56,007 nt of DNA from Syntrophomonadaceae bacterium. Lineage in GTDB: Bacteria; Bacillota; Syntrophomonadia; Syntrophomonadales; Syntrophomonadaceae. Under the pieces are notes generated by a model that ran no database searches, was not told the origin of the DNA, and was given only the letters and a program-made list of their open reading frames with translations. The stretch is from NCBI GenBank assembly GCA_012729835.1, contig JAAYCK010000083.1, forward strand, positions 1 to 56,007. Reading direction: 5' to 3'. A program made the translations under genes and the position numbers. The number at the start of each line of letters is the position of its first letter. Position 1 is the first letter of the stretch. Positions 1-8,209 of this stretch are shown piece by piece.

Positions 1-2
1 CT

Positions 3-881
3 CAAAGCAATGAAAGGGTCTTGATAAGCGAGGTAAATAAGATGCTGGACAAGGCTACCATATGCGGGGGACTAAGTAAGGTAACCGGTCCAGGAGTCAC
101 GATACATTACTATTTCGCGCCCGCTTCAAATTTGCTATACTCCCCAACATTAGAAATGCAAGCCAAGGACCTATTGATCATAATTAATGAACTGAGATCT
201 GCCGGAGCCGAAGCAATCAGCATCAATAATCATCGCCTTTTAGCTACCAGCCCCATCTACTACCGGGGCAATAGCATCACTGTTAACAACCATAACGTAT
301 CAGCGCCTTATGAAATAAGGGCAATCGGCAATCCCGATGTAATATATAGTTCATTGCGCTTAAAAGGGGGGGAGGTTGACAACCTTATTTTGCTCGGTTA
401 CAAGGTGGATATCGAAAAAAATAAAACCATTGATATACCAGCCTTTACAGCGTCACCGCCTCCTTCGCCAACGACTGACCTGAGCAGAATCCGGCAGAAG
501 GTGCCATTCGCTGTCATCATCCCTACCAATGTACCGGATGGGCTAGCTCCGGCATCCCCACTCCTGAATCCAGGCCCGCCAGCCTCGGTCAGCATATATT
601 ATCTAAGCGAAACAGGCAGCAGTGGGCTCCTGGTGATAAATAGCCCAGCGGGCAGCGGCCTGGCTGCTGACGAGCGTAAGACCGGCGAAGCCATCGTACT
701 GCGGAATAATATCTCCGGACACTTTTTGAAAAATCATCCAGAGTTTGGCGGGCCGATATTATGGTGGGAGGAGTCCGGTACCTACGTGGCCCTGTCAGGC
801 CCCCAGCTCACAAAAGAAGACCTCGCCGAGATAGCAAATTCTATGTCGTCAGACGCTGACATAAGGCAAGGGTCAGAATAA
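3..881 (+). CDS. DUF881 family protein, 5' end cut by the window
   Basis: The reading frame is open to the left edge, so the gene starts outside the window; the TTG at 21 is only the first start-like codon inside it. The visible protein opens with the DUF881 core: a V-T-G-P-G-V-T segment, then an I-N-E-L-R-S-A-G-A-E-A-I-S-I-N helix, as in the sporulation/division-associated YlxW/YlxX proteins of Firmicutes. Those normally have an N-terminal membrane helix and coiled coil, which would lie upstream. Unlike a simple DUF881 protein (about 240 residues in all), this one continues after a Pro-rich linker (about residues 145-155) into a second domain ending with a W-W-E-E-S-G-T-Y-V-A-L-S-G stretch, reminiscent of DUF4367-type C-terminal domains. 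Function unknown; cell-surface or membrane-associated location is inferred. Confidence 0.7.
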   Translation, partial: QSNERVLISEVNKMLDKATICGGLSKVTGPGVTIHYYFAPASNLLYSPTLEMQAKDLLIIINELRSAGAEAISINNHRLLATSPIYYRGNSITVNNHNVSAPYEIRAIGNPDVIYSSLRLKGGEVDNLILLGYKVDIEKNKTIDIPAFTASPPPSPTTDLSRIRQKVPFAVIIPTNVPDGLAPASPLLNPGPPASVSIYYLSETGSSGLLVINSPAGSGLAADERKTGEAIVLRNNISGHFLKNHPEFGGPILWWEESGTYVALSGPQLTKEDLAEIANSMSSDADIRQGSE

Positions 882-950
882 TCACACTTTGTTTATGATT
901 GCGACCGATTGTGGCAAAATAGAAGTGAGATTGATAGGAGTGTGATTATT
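877..950. repeat. 12-bp inverted repeat around the GGCT-like gene start
   Basis: AATAATCACACT at 877-888 and its exact reverse complement AGTGTGATTATT at 939-950 flank a 50-nt loop. The right arm overlaps the AGGAG ribosome site (936-940) and ends just before the ATG at 952, so in RNA the fold would bury the translation start. It could equally be an operator or a weak terminator of the upstream gene. Confidence 0.5.
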
Positions 951-951
951 G

Positions 952-1272
952 ATGATCAGGGTTTTTGTCTACGGCCGTTTGACCACCAACGGTTTTTATC
1001 ATCAGCATTACCTGAAGGGCCAGACTCTCCTGGGAACAGGTATTATAAATGATTATAGAAGTTATATAATAGGTGGTCTGAATGGTATCGTCCCCAGAGA
1101 TGGGTTCCAGGTCAATGGTGAGGTCTATGAGGTGGACGAGAAAGCGCTGGATAGATTAGACCATCTTCATAATATCGGGACGGTATTTAACCGGAGCATC
1201 ATTGAAATAAAGCTGGACAATGACGAAATTATGCCCGCCGAGGTCTATATCCTGATTGGGAACGTAGCCTAG
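952..1272 (+). CDS. gamma-glutamylcyclotransferase-like (AIG2/GGCT fold) protein
   Basis: A 106-residue protein starting F-V-Y-G-R-L near the N-terminus, matching the glycine-containing V-Y-G-(T/S)-L substrate loop of the GGCT/AIG2 fold. A downstream G-E-V-Y-E-V sequence supplies the glutamate that acts as the acid/base in the family, followed by the usual L-D-x-L-D segment. Enzymes of this fold cyclise gamma-glutamyl amines or amino acids; the substrate cannot be told from sequence. I prefer the ATG at 952 over the in-frame TTG at 949 because the AGGAG site at 936-940 is well placed for it. It is a single gene between DUF881 and mscL, about 60 bp from the latter. Confidence 0.7.
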   Translation: MIRVFVYGRLTTNGFYHQHYLKGQTLLGTGIINDYRSYIIGGLNGIVPRDGFQVNGEVYEVDEKALDRLDHLHNIGTVFNRSIIEIKLDNDEIMPAEVYILIGNVA

Positions 1273-1334
1273 GGTTGATATGCTAAAATGATAGATAATT
1301 CAACAACTATATATTTTGAGGAGGTCGATGTTTG

Positions 1335-1715
1335 ATGTGGCAGGAATTTAAGGATTTTGCGGTCAAAGGCAACGCGCTCGATCTGGCAGTAGGCGTTATC
1401 ATCGGTGCAGCATTTGGCAAGATCGTAGCATCTCTGGTGGCCGATCTGATCATGCCTCTGATCGGTTTGCTGCTAGGAGGCCTGGATTTCAAAGCACTCA
1501 GCGTAAATATCGGTAACGCTAAGATCACCTACGGCATATTCATCCAAAACGTGGTCGATTTCTTCATCATCGCCTTCGTAATCTTCCTCATAGTCCGCGC
1601 CATCAATAGAATGAGCCGGAAAAAGGAAACGATCATAGTAATCGAAGATCCCCAACCGAGCAATGAAGAGATCCTGCTGGCAGAGATCAGGGATCTGCTG
1701 AAAGAAGGCAGATAA
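1335..1715 (+). CDS. mscL: large-conductance mechanosensitive channel MscL
   Basis: A 126-residue protein beginning [13 protein letters not shown], followed by the strongly conserved first membrane helix ([14 protein letters not shown]) and a second hydrophobic helix around residues 68-92, then a short charged C-terminal helix ([12 protein letters not shown]). That is the full MscL plan; the homopentamer opens in the membrane under high tension and releases solutes after hypo-osmotic shock. The start is the ATG at 1335, with GAGGAGG at 1318-1324; an in-frame TTG three bases earlier is less likely. Length is close to the usual 120-150 residues. Confidence 0.97.
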   Translation: MWQEFKDFAVKGNALDLAVGVIIGAAFGKIVASLVADLIMPLIGLLLGGLDFKALSVNIGNAKITYGIFIQNVVDFFIIAFVIFLIVRAINRMSRKKETIIVIEDPQPSNEEILLAEIRDLLKEGR

Positions 1716-1725
1716 GAACCATTTA

Positions 1726-1804
1726 GTAGGGGCGGATTCCGACGGCCAGGGATGGACTAGTGCCGCGGTGCCATGGATGGCAAGGAGCGGCCATATCCGC
1801 CCGG
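1726..1804. repeat. Dispersed GGGGCGGATTC-type inverted-repeat element
   Basis: Begins GTAGGGGCGGATTCC and ends in CATATCCGCCCGG, with GC-rich imperfect palindromes between. The left half reappears, reversed, at 43053-43085, and the end sequence recurs at 38598-38625 and 52010-52083. It lies directly after mscL. Confidence 0.6.
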
Positions 1805-1869
1805 GTGTAGCTAACAAACAGTTTCTATTGCACGTATCGACCATAGCTCCCTGATATCCCGCCAATTAC

Positions 1870-1898
1870 CGTGGCAAAAGGACCGTCCCTTTGCCACG
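1870..1898. repeat. REP-like hairpin, 12-bp arms
   Basis: CGTGGCAAAAGG and CCCTTTGCCACG form a stem (one mismatch at the tip) around a 5-nt loop with the sequence ACCGT, then a run of T. The GGACCGTCCC centre is typical of Firmicutes REP-like hairpins. It could double as a terminator. Confidence 0.45.
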
Positions 1899-1998
1899 TT
1901 TCAGTTTTTCTGCGGGCAAAATATTCCGGCCAGCCTGCTCTCATGATACTATGAAAGAGATCTATACCAGGGTTGGTAACAAATTGCAATGATATATA

Positions 1999-2050
1999 TT
2001 GACCCCTTAATATAAACGTGGTACATTTAACTAACAAATGGTTGTTAGTT
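1999..2050 (+). promoter_or_regulatory. tetR promoter and palindromic operator
   Basis: TTGACC at 1999-2004, a 17-bp spacer and TACATT at 2022-2027 give a good sigma-A promoter. Immediately after the -10 lies a perfect 9-bp palindrome with a 4-bp centre (AACTAACAA at 2029-2037, TTGTTAGTT at 2042-2050). Size and position are what is expected of an autoregulatory TetR-family operator; that the downstream TetR binds it is inference. Confidence 0.6.
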
Positions 2051-2081
2051 TTTCTCCGCGGGAAAAGAGGCAACTGCATTA

Positions 2082-2966
2082 ATGAAAGTAAGCACCAAAG
2101 AAAGAATCAAGGAAGCCGCCCTTTCCATTTTTGCCCGTAAAGGCTACGAAGGGGCCACCATGCAGGAAATCGCCGAAGCAGTAGGAATCAACAAAGCGTC
2201 CATCTACAACCACTACAAGGGGAAGGAGGACCTGTTCTTCGCGGTTTACCAGGATGTAGCCGGTGACTACGTTAAGCTTTTGGAACGGGTCATGGGCGAT
2301 TCCAAAGACATGAAGCTGGCGGAAAGGCTTGTTTACGTATTTGAAGAGGAAATCCTCTATTTTTATAGAAATCCGGAGAGCCGGGCATTTTGGAACCAGA
2401 TCACCCTTTTCACCCCGAATGTATTGCGCGAAGAGTTCTGGAAGGACCTGACTCAGCGCGAGCTGTTTTTCCGTACCCAGTTGGAAGCACTGTTTCTGCA
2501 GGGAATGGAACAGGGCATCATCCGCCGGGATGATCCGGCGAAATTGATGTTTTCCTATCGGGCAATGCGAGAAGGCCTTTTGAATTGGATGATAACCATC
2601 CCCCATTCGGAAGAGGAATGGATCCGGGACGTCTGGAAAGACTTCTGGCTGGGGTTTAAAGCCAGACCGGACTCGGAAGAAAACGACGCATGGCTGAACG
2701 AGGATTTTAAACGCAAACCTAAGAAGCGGCATCACTATAAAGGGGAACTGGATGAATATTCAGCGGAATGCCTGGTTTGTAAAAATGAGTTCTCCATCCC
2801 CTTCAACGACTTCCGCTACAAGGATATCAAGTACAACCGCGGCGATTACCATGTCTGCAATGACTGCGGCAAAATGATCCAGGACGAAGCCCAATTGCTC
2901 ACTGGACTCACTCCGGAGCTGATCGACCTCTGGGAAATGTTGTTTCCAGGCGGAAAGAGAAAGTAA
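2082..2966 (+). CDS. TetR-family regulator fused to a Cys4 zinc-ribbon-like domain
   Basis: Residues 1-55 are a TetR/AcrR DNA-binding domain (helix-turn-helix around A-E-A-V-G-I-N-K-A-S-I-Y-N-H-Y-K-G-K-E-D-L). Residues 60-195 look like a normal helical ligand-binding domain, about where a TetR would end. The protein then runs on through a basic linker (R-K-P-K-K-R-H-H) to a C-terminal domain of about 65 residues with C230-x2-C233 and C259-x2-C262, a likely metal-binding pair. At 294 residues it is roughly 90 longer than most of the family. The extra domain is about 60% identical by eye to the free 69-residue protein encoded 160 bp downstream. A palindromic operator sits in its own promoter, suggesting autorepression and control of the following acyltransferase genes. 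No ligand can be assigned. Confidence 0.85.
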   Translation: MKVSTKERIKEAALSIFARKGYEGATMQEIAEAVGINKASIYNHYKGKEDLFFAVYQDVAGDYVKLLERVMGDSKDMKLAERLVYVFEEEILYFYRNPESRAFWNQITLFTPNVLREEFWKDLTQRELFFRTQLEALFLQGMEQGIIRRDDPAKLMFSYRAMREGLLNWMITIPHSEEEWIRDVWKDFWLGFKARPDSEENDAWLNEDFKRKPKKRHHYKGELDEYSAECLVCKNEFSIPFNDFRYKDIKYNRGDYHVCNDCGKMIQDEAQLLTGLTPELIDLWEMLFPGGKRK

Positions 2967-3127
2967 GCGGTCTGGCCGAACACCTCGAAACATCCGGCCA
3001 GCCGGTCGGAACAATGCAGCCCAACTGCTGATTAGAATCAAAGAGGCGCTTTTCGAACACCTTAACGGGGCATTTTCCGCTATGCGGGCATATCTTGTCC
3101 CACTGATGAGAGCTGGAGGTGTAAGCC

Positions 3128-3337
3128 ATGTATACGACCATATGTATCATCTGTAAACAGGAATTCGCCATCCCCTATTCCGATTTTCGCTACAAAGACA
3201 TCAAATACCATCGCGATGTCCATCATTCTTGCGATAAATGCTCTAAGCTGGTGCAGGAGGAATGCCAGAAGATCACCGGGCTGACCCCGGAGGCTATCGA
3301 CTTCTGGGATAAGATCCTCAGTGCCCGGAGCAGGTAG
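3128..3337 (+). CDS. Small Cys4 zinc-ribbon-like protein, paralogue of the TetR C-terminal domain
   Basis: A 69-residue protein preceded by GGAGGTG, 8 nt before the ATG. It carries C6-x2-C9 and C35-x2-C38 and shares with the C-terminal domain of the upstream TetR protein the blocks D-F-R-Y-K-D-I-K-Y and T-G-L-T-P-E-x-I-D-x-W. It is therefore either a domain duplication split off as its own gene, or the source from which the TetR fusion was made. Metal binding is inferred from the cysteine spacing. The partner is unknown; it could compete with or dimerise through the TetR-borne copy. Confidence 0.7.
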   Translation: MYTTICIICKQEFAIPYSDFRYKDIKYHRDVHHSCDKCSKLVQEECQKITGLTPEAIDFWDKILSARSR

Positions 3338-3379
3338 GAAATCACAGTACCAATCATTAAAAGAGAGGAGCATTACATC

Positions 3380-4465
3380 ATGAAGAGTACCAAGGAGTTT
3401 AAACTGGTGGAGTGCGGCGGCACCGCCTATGAGATCGGAGTGCAATGGGGAGAAGGCTGCCGGGAGAGTTTTTATCAGACCGCTGAAAACAACTTCCGGA
3501 ACATGGAGTTTATGCATCATGCGAAAAAGGATGAGATCATGGCCAGGGCCATGCGCTTCCTGCCCCTGATCGAGCAATTCGACCCTTACCTGGTCGACCT
3601 TATGAAAGGTCAGGCGGCCGCCACCGGGCTTAGTTTTGCCGAGATCGTCACTAGCCGATGTATCTTCGAATTATCGTTTTATTACCAGAACATAGCCGGT
3701 CTATGTACAGGTTTTGCCGCTGCCGGCAAGGCAACAGCTGGCGGCAAGACTCTCCTGGGCCAGAATATCGACTGGGCACCGGGCGCCACCGTCGACTTTT
3801 TGAAGGTTCATCATTCCGGCGGCCCGGACCAGTTCATTTTAAGCTTCTCCAATTCTTCCGAGTACACCCTTTCCAGCTCCGGGTTCGGCATTTGTGCCTT
3901 TGCTACCTTAGGCACCAACTATGCCTTTAACCTGCCCCTGGGCTGCTATATGCCACGGGTGATGCGCCAAAAGAACATCCCTGAGGCGATGGGCCTTTTG
4001 AAACAAGTAGCTCGCGGACTGGGCTGTTATCTCCTGGCCGATGCCGCTGGAACCATTTTAGGTATTGAAAGCACCTATAACGACTATGAGATTCTCCAAC
4101 CGGTGGATGGCTTGATGCTGCATTCCAACCATTATCTGACCGAACGTTTTAAACATGACGATCTCTTGGCCTATCTGGTGGAAATGGGCCTCTTCCCTGC
4201 CGTTATGGCAACCGAGAGCTTCAATCGCTATGAACGGATTCACAGCCTAATGAGCAAAGAGGTTGGCCGGATCACACCAGAGACCGCTATGGAAGTTCTG
4301 GCGGACCATGAAGAGAATTATCCCTATTCAATTTGCCGCCATGATGATTCGAGTCCGTCCCCGTCGATTACTCATGCTTCATTTATAATGGTTCCGGCGG
4401 AGGGGACTATATATGTTGCCTGCGGGCATCCCTGCGATCATGAATATGTCCGATACACCTTTTAG
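3380..4465 (+). CDS. C45-family Ntn hydrolase / acyl-CoA:6-APA acyltransferase-like protein
   Basis: A 361-residue protein with the layout of the C45 peptidase (isopenicillin-N acyltransferase) family: an N-terminal G-T-A-Y-E-I-G-V-Q-W-G segment, a helical propeptide, and a G-L-C-T-G-F junction whose Cys109 would become the N-terminal nucleophile after self-cleavage. This is followed by G-K-T-L-L-G-Q-N-I-D-W, a family hallmark, and a C-terminal H-A-S-F-I-M-V-P segment. Relatives hydrolyse or transfer acyl groups on amides. The start has AGAGAGGAG just upstream. It sits 42 bp behind the small Cys4 gene and 65 bp before a second acyltransferase-like gene, so a shared transcript is likely. The substrate is unknown; a beta-lactam role should not be assumed. 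Confidence 0.8.
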   Translation: MKSTKEFKLVECGGTAYEIGVQWGEGCRESFYQTAENNFRNMEFMHHAKKDEIMARAMRFLPLIEQFDPYLVDLMKGQAAATGLSFAEIVTSRCIFELSFYYQNIAGLCTGFAAAGKATAGGKTLLGQNIDWAPGATVDFLKVHHSGGPDQFILSFSNSSEYTLSSSGFGICAFATLGTNYAFNLPLGCYMPRVMRQKNIPEAMGLLKQVARGLGCYLLADAAGTILGIESTYNDYEILQPVDGLMLHSNHYLTERFKHDDLLAYLVEMGLFPAVMATESFNRYERIHSLMSKEVGRITPETAMEVLADHEENYPYSICRHDDSSPSPSITHASFIMVPAEGTIYVACGHPCDHEYVRYTF

Positions 4466-4530
4466 GAATGAGTTACCGGGAGACGCGAATGTCATTGAAC
4501 TGATAGCTTGGAAGAAGGAAGGGATCTACA

Positions 4531-5814
4531 GTGAATCAAAACCTTTACAATATCCCCCTTACCCTGCCGGTGACTGCTCAGGACCGCTTCATGTACCCCA
4601 TGAAGGCTATAATCCATGTAGTGGTATCCTTTGACCAGCACCTCGATGTCGGCATCCTGCAAAGGGCGGTACGTTTATCCCTGGATACCGAGCCGGTCCT
4701 GGGCTGCCGCTTTGTCGAGGAGGACCCGCAGCCCCGCTGGCAGCGTTTTGAGAACCTGGATGAGATGCAGTGGCTGGCGTGCACCAGTCCGGATAATCTG
4801 GATGAAGCCATTGACCGCTTTATAAAGGACTCCTTCTTCCATGAGGAGCAGCAACTCAATGTCGGTCTGTTTCAAACCGAGGGCGGTGATACCCTGGTGG
4901 TAAAAATCAGCCACACCTGCTCAGACGCCGGCGGTCTGAAAGATTATCTGCAATTGCTGGCCGGCATCTATACCCGGCTGCAGGACAATCCGGATTATTA
5001 TCCCCCGCCCCACACCTCGGGCTGCCGGGATCAGCAGCACTATTTTACGGCCCTGGGCATAAATGATCCGCTGGCCGGGTTTGACCCCCAGGCCCCGGCA
5101 ACACTCCCTAACTGGGCCTTCCCCCATCACAGCAGTGAGACCAACCAAATACACACAGCTCGGCGCCGTCTCAAGAATGAGGCCCTGGACCGGATAATCA
5201 CTTTTGCCAAAGATCACAATGTAACCGTTACCGCCGTCTTGCTCACTGCCATGTTCAGGAGCCTATTCGAAATGCTTGAATCGCCCTGGGGCGAAGAATT
5301 CGGGATGGGAGTAAGTATGGACCTGCGAAATAGGTTTTCCGGCAAACCCGATCAAGCTATATGTCCTCTGTCGCTGGGTATCAACCCCTGTATCACCTGC
5401 CTGGAAGAAGAATCTTTTGAAGAAACCCTCCAGAGGGCGTCTGAAGCTCTGGAGGAGCTGAAGCAGAATCATGCCGAACTGGTTGACGCCATCGCCGTGG
5501 AAGCATGGGCCAAATTAGATTACTCGGCTTTCCTCGCTCAGATCCAAGCCATACTGCAGTGGGTAGCAGATACCGGTAAATCCAACCCACTTTTATCTAA
5601 TATCGGGGTGATCGATCCCTTAAATTTTAGCCAAACTCAGGCCACTGACATCTATCTGCTTACCCCCGTTGTAATACCGCCGGCCTTTGTGCTGGGGGTC
5701 ACTACCTACAACCGTACCCTGACCCTGCAATGCACCTTCGGCGAGCCGGGGCATAGCAAAGAAGATATTGAAGGCTTCATAGACCTGATGGAGAAAGAGT
5801 TACTTCATCTGTAA
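4531..5814 (+). CDS. Condensation-type (HxxxD) acyltransferase-like protein
   Basis: 427 residues, GTG start with AGGAAGGGA upstream. H128-T-C-S-D132-A-G-G is the H-x3-D-x-G active-site motif of the CoA-dependent acyltransferase superfamily (non-ribosomal peptide condensation domains, BAHD enzymes, alcohol acetyltransferases, PapA-type). The early R-F-M-Y-P and the central block resembling Y-N-R-T-L-T-L at the C-terminal side fit the two-lobed fold. It is a stand-alone domain with no adenylation or carrier domain in the window, so it probably joins an acyl thioester to an alcohol or amine. It follows the C45-type acyltransferase in the same direction and may act on the same metabolite. Function is inference. 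Confidence 0.7.
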   Translation: MNQNLYNIPLTLPVTAQDRFMYPMKAIIHVVVSFDQHLDVGILQRAVRLSLDTEPVLGCRFVEEDPQPRWQRFENLDEMQWLACTSPDNLDEAIDRFIKDSFFHEEQQLNVGLFQTEGGDTLVVKISHTCSDAGGLKDYLQLLAGIYTRLQDNPDYYPPPHTSGCRDQQHYFTALGINDPLAGFDPQAPATLPNWAFPHHSSETNQIHTARRRLKNEALDRIITFAKDHNVTVTAVLLTAMFRSLFEMLESPWGEEFGMGVSMDLRNRFSGKPDQAICPLSLGINPCITCLEEESFEETLQRASEALEELKQNHAELVDAIAVEAWAKLDYSAFLAQIQAILQWVADTGKSNPLLSNIGVIDPLNFSQTQATDIYLLTPVVIPPAFVLGVTTYNRTLTLQCTFGEPGHSKEDIEGFIDLMEKELLHL

Positions 5815-5863
5815 TGGTTATAAACTGAGGTCTCTGTAAAGATATGGAGAGGGGAATTATATT

Positions 5864-6415
5864 ATGAGCGATTATAATTATGAATCCTATTGCGGTATGT
5901 ATTGCGGAGCTTGTTCCATAATGAAGGCCTATCAGACCGGAGTGAAGGATCCCTTTGCAGAGTTCTGGAGCCAATCCGGCGCCGAGCTGAAATGCCGCGG
6001 CTGCAAATCGGATATGGTATTTGCAGGCTGTGCCGAGTTTGGCGGTTGTGCCACCTGTAATATAAGAACCTGTGCCAGGGAAAAAGGCGTAGATCGCTGC
6101 CTGACCTGCCCGGAGTTTCCGTGCGCTCTGTACAGCAATTCCGAGGTATCGCAAATGATAGCGGAAATGCTTCCCCACATGACTACTATAGCGATCAATA
6201 TGCAGACTATCCATAGTCTGGGCATTGATGCCTTTCTTGAAGAACAGGAAGCCCAATGGAAATGCCCCGATTGCTCGACCGGTTATGCCTGGTATACCAC
6301 CCACTGTTCCAACTGCGGCAAGGATCTGGGAGATCGCAAGCCCTATAAAAACGCTTTTGACAAAAGCATTTTCCAGCAGTTAACCCCGCCAAACCCGGAT
6401 GAACCCACAAAATAA
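5864..6415 (+). CDS. DUF3795 cysteine-rich protein with C-terminal zinc ribbon
   Basis: 183 residues beginning near Y-C-G-M-Y-C-G-A-C (C10, C14, C17), the signature of DUF3795 proteins of anaerobes. Further cysteines cluster at 44-87 (C-x2-C pairs, then C79-L-T-C82-P-E-F-P-C87). A separate ribbon near the C-terminus (C134-x2-C137, C148-x2-C151) probably binds zinc. The family is uncharacterised; metal binding is likely, the rest unknown. GAGAGGGGA precedes the ATG. It lies 49 bp behind the condensation-type acyltransferase and is probably in the same transcript. Confidence 0.75.
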   Translation: MSDYNYESYCGMYCGACSIMKAYQTGVKDPFAEFWSQSGAELKCRGCKSDMVFAGCAEFGGCATCNIRTCAREKGVDRCLTCPEFPCALYSNSEVSQMIAEMLPHMTTIAINMQTIHSLGIDAFLEEQEAQWKCPDCSTGYAWYTTHCSNCGKDLGDRKPYKNAFDKSIFQQLTPPNPDEPTK

Positions 6416-6722
6416 TAGAGGAGACCCTGGATTTTCTTAAGAAGCATTTGTCTGACTGTTGATATTAGTAAGGGTGAAGGGTTTTTAGAACCGACAGCGT
6501 TTTTATTACGAACCGATAAGGACCGATTTTACATATAAGACATCATTAACTAGATAAATGACCATCTCCCGGATGTCAGAAAACAGTATGGATAACTGTC
6601 TAATAATAAAGGAGAAGTTTTGCATGCTGACATGAATGATCATGAACATGAATCGGGTCCTGGTGAAGCTTACTCGGGGCATGTCGGGATCGTCACCGAG
6701 CAACGTAAGGGGAAGACGCGTT
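6416..6722 (+). other. 307-bp interval before the dehydrogenase gene
   Basis: No gene is convincingly encoded. An AAAGGAG site at 6608-6614 is followed by a TTG (6620) opening a frame that overlaps the dehydrogenase in another phase, and by an ATG (6636) that would extend the dehydrogenase by 29 residues with no family similarity. The interval may be a leader or contain a short leader peptide. Confidence 0.4.
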
Positions 6723-7589
6723 ATGGAATATACAAGAAAAACCGCTGTGATTACCGGTGCGGCCAGCGGACTGGGGCTGGGCATAGCCCGGGCCTGTGCA
6801 GCACGGAACATGAAACTGGTGCTGGCTGACATCAACAGAAACCGGCTGGATGAGATCGGCCAGGAATTCAGCAATGCCGGCGTGGAGGTGCTGACCCGAG
6901 CCGCCAATGTGGCGGAGGTCGATGATATGGAGCGTTTGGCTCACCTCACTTTTGAGCGTTTTGGCGCAGTGCACCTGCTCTTCAATAACGCGGGGGTGCT
7001 GGGCGAGTCCTCCCTGCTGGATGCCATGCTAAAAGACTGGGAATGGATCATGGGGGTTAATCTCTGGGGAGTCATCAACAGTATTCGTGCCTTTGTCCCC
7101 CGTATGCTGGAGAGCGGTGAGCCCGGCCGGGTGGTGAACATTGCAGGTACCGCCGGCTTTCTATCCGGCCCCGGCGTCAGTATATACCGCATGACCAAAC
7201 ACGCCGTGGTCTCTCTCTCCGAATCCCTGTACCATGAACTGACTGATTCAAGCGTCCAGGTATCGCTGGTCTCCCCGGCCTTCGTAAAGACCGAAATCAT
7301 GGCAGCCGAGAAAAACCGACCGCCAAACATGCAGTGCTTTGCCCGAACAAAAATAGCCAATCCTGTGGAAGAAGCTGTTTTAGGGTTCTTCCAACAGCAG
7401 GTCGAGACCGCCCCTGATCCCGAAGTCGTGGCCGAAGCCATCTTCTCCGGCATTGACCAAAACAAGTTCTATATCTTTGCTCCTCCCCTGGCTAAAGATC
7501 AGCCAAACCGGGCCTGGATTCAAACCCGCATGGATAACATTGTTGAGGAGCGCAATCCCGTCTTTGCCGGCAAGAACTGGCCCGTCTAA
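6723..7589 (+). CDS. Short-chain dehydrogenase/reductase
   Basis: 288 residues from the ATG at 6723, which has AAGGGGAAG upstream and places the T-G-A-A-S-G-L-G cofactor loop at residues 11-18, the normal position. D36 after the second strand suggests NAD(H) preference. N-N-A-G is at 88-91, and Y155-x3-K159 form the catalytic pair. The position where the catalytic serine usually sits, 13 residues before the tyrosine, is Gly142 (N-I-A-G-T instead of N-I-A-S-T), so activity is uncertain. The substrate is unknown; the gene closes the TetR-led group, though the 300-bp gap before it may hold its own promoter. Confidence 0.85.
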   Translation: MEYTRKTAVITGAASGLGLGIARACAARNMKLVLADINRNRLDEIGQEFSNAGVEVLTRAANVAEVDDMERLAHLTFERFGAVHLLFNNAGVLGESSLLDAMLKDWEWIMGVNLWGVINSIRAFVPRMLESGEPGRVVNIAGTAGFLSGPGVSIYRMTKHAVVSLSESLYHELTDSSVQVSLVSPAFVKTEIMAAEKNRPPNMQCFARTKIANPVEEAVLGFFQQQVETAPDPEVVAEAIFSGIDQNKFYIFAPPLAKDQPNRAWIQTRMDNIVEERNPVFAGKNWPV

Positions 7590-7725
7590 ATAACGGGCCA
7601 TCTATCTTGATGCAGCTATAAATTTTTGTATCAACATCCTATCAAAAATGAGTTGGGTAATAAGTTTAAATACATTTTTACATTTGGCGGATATACTATA
7701 GTCAAAGGTATAAGGGGGTTGCCTG

Positions 7726-8196
7726 ATGTTTAAAAAGATATTGGTAGCTTATGATGGCGGCGATATTTCCATGCGGGCACTCGATAAGGCTATCGAATTA
7801 GCCAAGGATACCCCAGCCGAGATCCACCTGATATCAGTTTACGGCGAAAACGACATCCAAGCCTTGCGGCTTCACGGAACCCAATATCCCGCCAACGCTA
7901 ATGAATTGTTTCACCCTGGCAGCGAAGATTACAAGGAAGCGGAAAAAAACTATATTACCCTATTTCAAGTCGAGTCAGCTGAGAGAGTCAGGCAGGCCGG
8001 CATCCCTGTACACCCAATAGTTACTAAAGGCAAACCTCACCAGGCTATCGTTGAGCATGCCAAGAAGGTTCGCGCCTGCTTGATCGTTACCGGCACCCAC
8101 AATCAGGGCACTGCTGCAAAACTGCTGCTGGGCAGCGTCGCTGACAGCCTTATCCGCCATGCCCCGTGCCCGGTGATGGTAGTTGGAGAAAAATAA
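7726..8196 (+). CDS. Universal stress protein, UspA family
   Basis: A single 156-residue Usp domain: opening K-K-I-L-V-A-Y-D-G, and a C-terminal G-T-H-N-Q-G-(x9)-G-S-V-A-D-S-L-I-R-H-A-P-C-P-V-M-V-V block. The G-x2-G-x9-G-S arrangement is the ATP-binding signature of the MJ0577-like subgroup, so this copy probably binds ATP. Proteins of this kind are cytoplasmic dimers induced by stress or starvation. AAGGGGG-like site upstream of the ATG. It appears to be monocistronic. Confidence 0.92.
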   Translation: MFKKILVAYDGGDISMRALDKAIELAKDTPAEIHLISVYGENDIQALRLHGTQYPANANELFHPGSEDYKEAEKNYITLFQVESAERVRQAGIPVHPIVTKGKPHQAIVEHAKKVRACLIVTGTHNQGTAAKLLLGSVADSLIRHAPCPVMVVGEK

Positions 8197-8209
8197 TCAG
8201 CACAAATTA

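Noticed and set aside
6636-6722. 29-residue extension of the dehydrogenase to an upstream ATG
   Set aside because: It matches nothing in the family, and the ATG at 6723 has its own ribosome site and puts the cofactor loop at residue 11.
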